Under the pieces are notes generated by a model. That model did no database searches, was not told where the DNA came from, and worked only from the letters and a program-made list of their open reading frames with translations. 64,000 bases of DNA, taken from Buddleja alternifolia. Lineage: Eukaryota; Streptophyta; Magnoliopsida; Lamiales; Scrophulariaceae. The position numbers and the translations under genes were made by a program. The number at the start of each line of letters is the position of its first letter. Within the stretch, counting starts at the first letter, position 1. This document shows, piece after piece, positions 57,501 to 64,000 of this stretch. Where the stretch lies: positions 11,227,134 to 11,291,133 of the forward strand of contig CM033401.1 of assembly GCA_019426215.1 (NCBI GenBank), given 5' to 3'.

Positions 57501-58890
57501 ATACTGTCGCTGCGTTTTCCTCTATATTGGCTAAAGGATTAATGGCTTCAGGATAATTCCACAATGTTGACATTGGTTCCCATTTTTCATAATTCTCTGT
57601 TATCGAAAAGAATGAATGTCCTATTTCTATTCCTGTAGTGTTCCAAATTGGAGGTAGAGATACTATGTCAAGCTTGAGACTTTCTGCTGCTTGTTGCTCG
57701 AATATAAAATTGACAGCGTCTGAAATATGTCGACCTATATGAGTCACTTGTACTGGATCTGATACAAATATTTTTGCTATGAAACCATAGTCTAATAACC
57801 TTTGAACGCTAATAAATTCTTCATCTATCCATCCTTCTCTAAAAACTGATGCATCTATATGAACATTAGGCCATGAAAAATATTTTAGGGTGTAGAATTT
57901 TAATGATCCTTCGTGGCGAATAGGTTCTCCCTTCCATTGTAGTAGGCGAGTCTTTGAAATTATTCCTTCTATCTGCTGATTTATAATAATTTGGGCTACC
58001 TTTAACATTCTTTTGTAAAAGCTATTTTCTGCTTTTTGCCAAATGATACTCTGAATGTCTTCAGGTAAAGCTAGAACTGTTTGGCAAGGGTTAAAAAAGG
58101 TTCGAACAGACAAGAATTGGTAGGATTTATTTTTGATCTCCTTAGGAACATCATTTTGTCTGGGGTTTATTAAATGGGTTGATAACTTTTGATGCTGGGC
58201 TAAAAGGTCTTGATAAAATTTGTTAAGGTTGGTAAACTGTTTAGTTATAGTTTCTAAGTCATCTTCGAGTGCTTCTACATCTGGGTTTATGGGTCTCTTT
58301 CCCTTTGAAAGTATTTTGGGCTTTGCATTTTCGGCATTAAGCTGTATGTAAAAATTTGGGCCTAAAATTCTTCTTGCTGCTGTTACTGCTTCATGAAAAT
58401 GTTTAAAGGGCTCCAAGTATAACTTTGCTACCTTCTGAATGCTTTGTATTGCTCGTTGATAATCTTCAAAGATTCCCACTGGTTCTCCTCTAATAACAAG
58501 ATAAACTGCTGTTTCGTCTAATGGAAAATTTTTGTTTTCCTTTTCAAAGTAATAACAAAGTGCATTTAGTGTTGTTAATTTGCCGGCTGAAGGATGAGCT
58601 TCCCATAGAGCATTGAGTAAGATACTTTGATCTTCGGTTATATGAGGGGTATCTTTTGGAAGCTTGAAATTATGTTTGACTGGAAGAGCTATTTTGCCAA
58701 AGGTTTTTAAAGCTGGTCTAGGAAAAATTCTTTGTGTAGCTGGATTGAAAAACTGAGTTTCTATTGTGAATGCTGGTCTATTCTGGCTAGTTTGTTGAAA
58801 ATTAGGCCTGAAAACTGGTCTTCGGACTATTTGGTTGTAAGCTGCAGAAGGAGGTCTTGTTTGTTGGTTGTTTTGGTCGTTGGAAGCCAT
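57445..58890 (-). CDS. Pararetrovirus D ORF4-like protein, 481 residues, unknown function
   Basis: An intact frame starts at the ATG at 58890, inside the end of the RNase H frame, and runs 481 codons. The N-terminal ~60 residues are N/Q/P/R-rich and probably disordered (SAAYNQIVRRPVFRPNFQQ). The middle is helical with a coiled-coil-like stretch (~205-250), and the C-terminal half is W/F-rich. Its place after RNase H is that of tungrovirus ORF4 and of the transactivator/inclusion-body gene of caulimoviruses. I cannot tell which, if either, it resembles. It carries no stop, so its decay is slight. Confidence 0.6.
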   Translation of the reverse strand: MASNDQNNQQTRPPSAAYNQIVRRPVFRPNFQQTSQNRPAFTIETQFFNPATQRIFPRPALKTFGKIALPVKHNFKLPKDTPHITEDQSILLNALWEAHPSAGKLTTLNALCYYFEKENKNFPLDETAVYLVIRGEPVGIFEDYQRAIQSIQKVAKLYLEPFKHFHEAVTAARRILGPNFYIQLNAENAKPKILSKGKRPINPDVEALEDDLETITKQFTNLNKFYQDLLAQHQKLSTHLINPRQNDVPKEIKNKSYQFLSVRTFFNPCQTVLALPEDIQSIIWQKAENSFYKRMLKVAQIIINQQIEGIISKTRLLQWKGEPIRHEGSLKFYTLKYFSWPNVHIDASVFREGWIDEEFISVQRLLDYGFIAKIFVSDPVQVTHIGRHISDAVNFIFEQQAAESLKLDIVSLPPIWNTTGIEIGHSFFSITENYEKWEPMSTLWNYPEAINPLANIEENAATVYDAQFRFRPQAYFSSTSS

Positions 58891-59171
58891 GATCTGTTTC
58901 CCAAAATTAAAGTTAATTGTCTGCTTAATAAATCTGCTATGCTATTGTTTGATCCTTTAATATGTTCAAACTCTACTTTATATCCATTACCTTCTATTAC
59001 ATTTCTAAAATTTAACCATCTTTTATTATTTTGTTTTCTAGAATTTTCATTTTTTATAAATCTAACTACAGCTTCACAATCTGTTCTAATGGTAAAAGGT
59101 TTATTTAAATATAGTCTAAAATGGTCTATTGCTTTAACTATTCCTGCTATTTCATAATCTAGGCTAGTCAA
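58827..59171 (-). pseudogene. Pararetrovirus D: RNase H, frame-shifted from the polyprotein
   Basis: The frame carries SLDYEIAGIVKAIDHFRLYL and TIRTDCEAVVRFIKN, catalytic-region motifs of caulimovirid RNase H, and HIKGSNNSIADLLSR near its end. The first RNase H motif (EVDSSIEGWGAIL) is in the upstream polyprotein frame. The switch at ~59170 is a one-base shift, so the polyprotein ends early. The listed start codon is not a true start. Confidence 0.8.
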
Positions 59172-62100
59172 TTACTTCCTGTTTTGTTAAAATTACCACT
59201 GGAATAAGCTGATATTTTTTCTTCACTTTTGGGAGAAAATTTATGAGGTCTACATTTTAATATTGCTCCCCATCCTTCTATAGAGCTATCTACTTCTATT
59301 ATGATATAATTAGTACTTAAGGGTAATTCTAAAGGTTTTAAATCTTTAACAATTTCTTTAATTTTTCTGACTAAGTTAATATCTTCCTGATTAAAATGTC
59401 TTTGACCTGATTTTCCTGTTTTCTTATATAATGGTCCGACTAATTTACTAAGTTTAGGAATAAATTTTCTAGAGTAATTTAATATTCCTAAAAACACTTG
59501 TATTTGTTTTAAGTTTTCTAGCTTATCTGGGAAATCTAGAATTTTTTGAGCTATATGAGGTTGTAATTTAATTTGTCCGTTTCTTATTTCTAAACCTAAA
59601 AAGCTTATTTTTCTCTTAAAAAGTTCCATTTTCTTTTTAGATACTACTATTCCATTTTCTTCTATTAAATTAAACACTTGTTTTAAATGATTTTGATGTT
59701 GCTTAAAAGTTTCGGAAGCTACTAAAATGTCATCTATATACACTAAACAAAAATCTAAATGTTTAAATATACTGTCCATAAATCTTTGAAATATTGCTGG
59801 AGCATTTTTTAAACCAAAAGATAGAACATTCCACTCGAAATGTCCTTCACTACAGCTGAAAGCTGTCCATTTTTTGTCTTCTTCTACCATTTTAATTTGA
59901 TTATATCCGCTTTTTAAATCAAATTTTGAAAATATCTTTTTATTTTGTATAAGATTAATTAACTCATCTTTGTTAGATATTCTATAAGCATCATCTTCTG
60001 TATTATCATTAAGTCTCTTATAATTATATACTATTCTAGGTTTTCCTCTTTTTATTTCTGCATTATTTCGTACTATAAAGGCTGCTGATCTATGAGGACT
60101 ATCACTTCTTCTGATAACACCGATTTCCAACATTTCTTTTATTTGGGTTTTGAATTTTTTTATATTTTCAGGAGTATATTCTATAGCTGCTGTTCTTATA
60201 ACTATATCTGAGTTTAATATGTTTAATTTAAAAGTATAATTTACTTTGTTTTTAGCTAAATCATCTCCTATAAATCCTAACATTTCTAATTTATGCAAAA
60301 TTCTTTCATTTTCTAGGTTTAAAACTTCTAATCCCTTTCCTATATCTCTAATTTCTTCATCTAATAGGATATCTATAGTTTCAGGTTCTATATTATTTTG
60401 TTCTAATTCTTTGAAAAAATCGAGTTCATTATTACCATGTCCACCACGCTTCGCAGTCAACTCTGATTGTTTAATGTATCTATTAGTCGGAAAAGTATAA
60501 TTATGTTTGCTAATAGTAATATAATTTTTTCCTATTAAGATACTACCATTTAATGCACAAATGAAGTTTAACCCTAAAAGGAATTCGTGGCTATTTATGT
60601 TTTCTGGTGCTATAAGGACTTGTCCTAATGTATATTTGCTACTATAATTTCCTGAAAAATCTTTAAATTGTATTCCGATGTTAATTAACTCTTTTGTTAT
60701 TCTCATTAATCTATTTTCTGCAGTTCTACTAGTAACAGTATAACTTAAATGTGTTACAAATTCTTTTGGCACAAGACTAGCGCTAAGCATGCTTTTTGTA
60801 CTTCCTGTATCTAAAATGGCTTTAGTTTCAATATATTTTTCTTGATTACACCATATTCGACAATCTAAAAGTATTAGACTACTAGTATAGGGTACTTGTA
60901 GTTGGGGTTCATACGCTGTATTTTGTAAATGAGTTTCTTCTAATTGTTGATTAATTTCATCAAGTTCTTCTATAATTACACATTTTCCTTTATTTTGATT
61001 ACTACTTATGTTTTCATTATTTTTTAATTTTAATTCTATTAATTGTATTCTTAAATCTAAATTCTCTATTTTATGGCTTAGAACTTCTATAGATTCTAGT
61101 TTTTTACTAGGTTTATGCGATACATCTGTTTCTATATTATATGCGTCTTTAGCACAAATAAAACAAATCTCGTCAAAACATATATTGCACTGATATCTTA
61201 AATGCATATCAGGATATAATCTACAAATACTACAGGCTACACTCATAGTTCCTTTTCCATTTATATATTTATGTTCACATGAATTATTCATATAGGTATA
61301 TTCTATTATATTATGAATTTCTGGTCCTTCTTCACTTACTATACTAAATATGCTTTCATTATCACTTTCATTACCGTCTATACTTACTACGTCTTCATCT
61401 AATTGTTCTGCTATGGCTGCTCTTTCCATATTAAATTGTCTTTTCGGACATCTATTAGCTAAATGTTTAGGATCTCCACAAATATAACATGTGCATTTTG
61501 TTGTTGATGGTTTTTTAACATAATTAGGGGGCTTTCTTCCTTGCCTATATTGTCTAAAACTAGATTTTGGTTTATTTGATTTCCTTAATATTTTGCGTTT
61601 TGACTTAAAGTAATTCTTCTGTCCATATTGTTGTGGGGTGTATATAGCTTTTCTACAAAACTCATAAGATTGTTTTCTAATTTGTTCTCTAATAAATTCT
61701 TCTTTACACCATTCCTGAAGTTTAAAGAAAGTATATTGTACTCTAGGTCCTATACCTAATCCTGTAAAATTACCATTAGTTTTTATCCATTCTTCATGTA
61801 TTCTTTTTCCTAAATCTTGGGGTAATTTCGTAAAATATCTATTACATAATTCTTCATCAAATGCTTTATTAGCTTCTCCTATTAACCTTGTAAAATCCTG
61901 ACTAAAAGGTATAATATATTTCATATCAGTTATAGTGAGTTGTTCTAGGTTTCTAAGCGCTGTATCTTGTATGAATGTATTTTCTCTTCCTGGATCTATT
62001 CCTATTATTAACGTTCTAATAAAACTAGTAAAATTATAAGGATTATTTCCTAAGGCTTTTATTTCATTAATTCTATTAGGATCCTTTTTCTTCTTACTTT

Positions 62101-63025
62101 GCCAGATAGATAATGCTGTAGGTCCTAAGCATGTTTCTAAAAAGTTAAACATATCCATATCTGATTTTTTATTTATTTCCCAATGTCTTACTACACATTG
62201 TTCCCATATATTTATTTCTTCTGGCCACATTTGTGGACTTCCTAATTCAATGACTAACATGGTTCCACTTATGGTTTTTCCTATGGGTTGTCTTGATCCT
62301 ATATATTTATTTGGCTGTGTTGATCCATATTCATATGTTGGATTTTTCCATTCTGGTCTACCACTCATTTCTACATTTCTAGCTGGAACTTCACTATAAT
62401 CTGGTTCTACTCTAGTTCTTTTTCCTATATTACTACTTGTACTTGCTTGGCTATCTGCCATAAAAGCTACTTCATTGCTACTTTTTTCTTTAAAGAAATT
62501 TTTAAATTCTATTTTTCCTGAAACTATATCATCTACTAAATCAATATTATAATATTGTTTAAATTCTTCTTCAGCCGATTCTAAATTGATATCTAAATTC
62601 ATTGCTTCAAAATACATTTCGTCTACTAATTCTCTTAAATTATTTATCTCGAAATTTTTTCTTAATATTTCTTCCATATTTTTTGGTCTATAATCATTTT
62701 TAAGCTGACTTTCCAATTGTCTAATTTCTTCGTCTATTTCTTCTATATTTTCTTCCTCTTTATCTTCTTCGCTTTCTATGTCAGATATTATTTCCCAATT
62801 TGCAAATCTACTAGTTATTCTAACTTCTTCTTCTTCTATAATATTCATGTAGCTTGTTTCAGTTTCATTATCAGTTTCTTCTTCTAGATCTTCTAAATTT
62901 TCTTTGGGATCTTGTTTTTGGTAATTAAGAAATCTAATAGAAGTATGACCTCTACTATTTGTATATATTACACTTTCTCTTGGAACTTTGACAGTCTTTC
63001 TTCTAAGTGTTTGGTTAATTCCCAT
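59168..63025 (-). CDS. Pararetrovirus D polyprotein: coat protein, zinc knuckle, Cys-rich, protease, RT
   Basis: The frame is open for 1285 residues. An acidic N-terminal region (~45-120) is followed by the coat protein core (~215-450), basic stretch, zinc knuckle CYICGDPKHLANRC (~511-527) and a CX2CX11CX2CX4CX2C motif (~597-630) typical of badna/tungroviruses. A retropepsin LDTGSTKSML (~738) follows, then RT with FSKFDLKSGYNQI, FGLKNAPAIFQRF and catalytic VYIDDILV (~1095), and the first RNase H motif. It ends in a frameshift inside RNase H. The N-terminal start overlaps the movement protein frame by 58 bp, so the true start may lie upstream in one continuous ORF. Confidence 0.9.
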   Translation of the reverse strand: MGINQTLRRKTVKVPRESVIYTNSRGHTSIRFLNYQKQDPKENLEDLEEETDNETETSYMNIIEEEEVRITSRFANWEIISDIESEEDKEEENIEEIDEEIRQLESQLKNDYRPKNMEEILRKNFEINNLRELVDEMYFEAMNLDINLESAEEEFKQYYNIDLVDDIVSGKIEFKNFFKEKSSNEVAFMADSQASTSSNIGKRTRVEPDYSEVPARNVEMSGRPEWKNPTYEYGSTQPNKYIGSRQPIGKTISGTMLVIELGSPQMWPEEINIWEQCVVRHWEINKKSDMDMFNFLETCLGPTALSIWQSKKKKDPNRINEIKALGNNPYNFTSFIRTLIIGIDPGRENTFIQDTALRNLEQLTITDMKYIIPFSQDFTRLIGEANKAFDEELCNRYFTKLPQDLGKRIHEEWIKTNGNFTGLGIGPRVQYTFFKLQEWCKEEFIREQIRKQSYEFCRKAIYTPQQYGQKNYFKSKRKILRKSNKPKSSFRQYRQGRKPPNYVKKPSTTKCTCYICGDPKHLANRCPKRQFNMERAAIAEQLDEDVVSIDGNESDNESIFSIVSEEGPEIHNIIEYTYMNNSCEHKYINGKGTMSVACSICRLYPDMHLRYQCNICFDEICFICAKDAYNIETDVSHKPSKKLESIEVLSHKIENLDLRIQLIELKLKNNENISSNQNKGKCVIIEELDEINQQLEETHLQNTAYEPQLQVPYTSSLILLDCRIWCNQEKYIETKAILDTGSTKSMLSASLVPKEFVTHLSYTVTSRTAENRLMRITKELINIGIQFKDFSGNYSSKYTLGQVLIAPENINSHEFLLGLNFICALNGSILIGKNYITISKHNYTFPTNRYIKQSELTAKRGGHGNNELDFFKELEQNNIEPETIDILLDEEIRDIGKGLEVLNLENERILHKLEMLGFIGDDLAKNKVNYTFKLNILNSDIVIRTAAIEYTPENIKKFKTQIKEMLEIGVIRRSDSPHRSAAFIVRNNAEIKRGKPRIVYNYKRLNDNTEDDAYRISNKDELINLIQNKKIFSKFDLKSGYNQIKMVEEDKKWTAFSCSEGHFEWNVLSFGLKNAPAIFQRFMDSIFKHLDFCLVYIDDILVASETFKQHQNHLKQVFNLIEENGIVVSKKKMELFKRKISFLGLEIRNGQIKLQPHIAQKILDFPDKLENLKQIQVFLGILNYSRKFIPKLSKLVGPLYKKTGKSGQRHFNQEDINLVRKIKEIVKDLKPLELPLSTNYIIIEVDSSIEGWGAILKCRPHKFSPKSEEKISAYSSGNFNKTGSN

Positions 63026-63800
63026 TCTTCTCCATTTAAATCGTTATTATCAATATTTAAAGGTTTAATCATTTTTACTCCTACTGAGGCTAATCCATCA
63101 ATTATCCCATCTATATTAATTTTATATTGAGGAAAACTATTATTGGTTACTCTTCCTAAAAAAGCTATAGAAACTACTAAGTTGTTACCTTCATATGTTT
63201 CATATCCTCTAGTTTGTAATCCTATAGTAATTTTATTAATATCTTTAATACTTTTCATCATGTTTGGAGCTACATAAAATATTCCTACATTATTAGTCAT
63301 ATCTATTTCCATACTAGCAAATACTGCTCTCCTAGCATCAGACCAACTTTTATCTAATAATAAAACTAAAACCTTTCCACCGGTTCCCTTTCTAGTTAAT
63401 CCCTTTATTCCTACAATAATTAATCCTAAATGTATATACTTTTGCTTTAATTGTTTTAATTGTTTTATACTTTCCGGGCTAACTAAGCTTATATTTTCAG
63501 CATTCGTTGTAACTTTACTTCTTTTTCTCTAAATTTCTTGATTAAATGTGTGTTAAAATCCATTTTTCCTACCTTGTATAATGTTTTAGGTTTTAACTTA
63601 TCTATTCCCTTGTTATTATATAAATTAAGATTTTCTTCTACATCTATTATCTCTTCTAATTCTACTTCTCTAGCTGAGCTTTGACTTCCTGATCCTCTAA
63701 ACATTCGTTTAGTGAAAGTATTACTTATTTTTCTTTTTTCTTTTTCTTTATTACTTGATTCACTTATAGTTCTACTGGTACCACTAAATGATCTCCTCAT
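62968..63800 (-). pseudogene. Pararetrovirus D: movement protein, frame-shifted
   Basis: The part 63489-63800 starts at an ATG (63800) and contains KPKTLYKVGKMDFNTHLIKK, the N-terminal movement protein motif. The frame changes near 63515 and continues to 62968 with ITIGLQTRGYETYEG and NNLVVSIAFLGRV. The C-terminal end then overlaps the polyprotein frame. The break at 63515 is a one-base shift. In badna- and tungroviruses movement and coat proteins come from one ORF. Confidence 0.78.
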
Positions 63801-63803
63801 TTT

Positions 63804-64000
63804 TTACCAATATATATATTTTTTAGGTTCTTTTTTAGGTTTTTCAGATTCTTCTAGTGCTAAATTTGATAATCTTTCTTCTATACTATCTTGTAAATCT
63901 CCTTTAATCACTTGAGATACTGTGTCTATTTTAGTACTTAATTTTTCTAACTTACTTTCTAATTTATCTAGCCTTTCGAATATTTGTAGAATTAAAGCGA
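63804..64000 (-). CDS. Pararetrovirus D upstream ORF (ORF2/VAP-like), C-terminal part
   Basis: At least 65 codons run off the window edge and end with TAA at 63804-63806, three bases before the next ATG. The visible part is a leucine-heptad coiled coil (RLDKLESKLEKLSTKID) followed by a short lysine/proline-rich tail. Badnavirus ORF2 and tungrovirus P12 are small coiled-coil virion-associated proteins in this place. The assignment rests on position and composition. Confidence 0.6.
   Translation of the reverse strand, partial: ALILQIFERLDKLESKLEKLSTKIDTVSQVIKGDLQDSIEERLSNLALEESEKPKKEPKKYIYW

Larger units (their letters stand above)
56400..64000 (-). mobile_element. Endogenous pararetrovirus copy D (badna/tungrovirus-like), continues past the window
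   Basis: All viral frames are on the minus strand: the end of an upstream ORF, a movement protein, a long coat-protease-RT polyprotein, RNase H, an extra ORF, a promoter and a primer-site-like sequence. The cysteine-rich motif downstream of the zinc knuckle is a badnavirus/tungrovirus hallmark, and an ORF downstream of RNase H recalls tungrovirus. It is clearly different from copies A and B. Confidence 0.88.

Noticed and set aside
1..64000. CRISPR arrays, bacterial operons, tRNA or rRNA genes
   Set aside because: The window is plant nuclear DNA. No spaced direct-repeat array, rRNA segment or intact cloverleaf was seen; the only tRNA-like sequence is the SINE's promoter.

Overview
This is a repeat-dominated window of a plant nuclear genome, most likely a eudicot. 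It is AT-rich and filled with LTR retrotransposons, small DNA transposons, non-LTR fragments and endogenous pararetroviruses (Caulimoviridae). I can support only one ordinary host gene, a class II trehalose-phosphate synthase-like gene at 45208-48026 on the minus strand. I cannot name the species.

Layout. 1-9872 is a young minus-strand Ty1/copia element with ~2.17 kb LTRs that are nearly identical; its coding region has one visible frameshift. 10540-13766 is the 3' part of a plus-strand Athila/Tat-like Ty3/gypsy element. It abuts a decayed plus-strand copia remnant (13767-17059). 17431-18203 is a LINE-like RNase H remnant interrupted by a SINE. 19490-20740 is an AT-rich block. 20742-44560 is a compound viral locus: a leader/promoter piece (C), a tandem array of a non-autonomous gypsy-like element (21505-28326), a half-length pararetrovirus (A, 28327-33222), an AT-rich spacer, a genome-length pararetrovirus copy (B, ~33956-43545) and another AT-rich block. 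A and B are related florendovirus/petuvirus-like copies whose gene order is movement protein, coat protein, zinc knuckle, protease, RT and RNase H; B also carries a small ORF and a second ORF. B is further interrupted by a hAT-type MITE in the coat region and by a 5'-truncated LINE between ORF2 and the promoter.

45208-48026 is the host TPS gene. It has three exons, an intact 858-residue reading frame and canonical splice sites. 48300-53785 is intergenic AT-rich DNA with a small Mutator-like MITE. 53795-55547 is a 1.75 kb fold-back Mutator-like element carrying about seven copies of a ~187 bp unit. 55557-56400 is GC-richer and holds three CACGTG boxes. 56400-64000 is a second, distinct endogenous pararetrovirus (D) with a badnavirus/tungrovirus-type cysteine-rich motif, a long open polyprotein ORF and an extra ORF downstream of RNase H.

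The window does not describe a joint pathway. It shows a host gene island surrounded by nested elements. The viral copies are broken by stops, frameshifts and insertions as described, and I infer they are relics. All similarity statements come from reading the sequence and from family knowledge; no database search or alignment was run.
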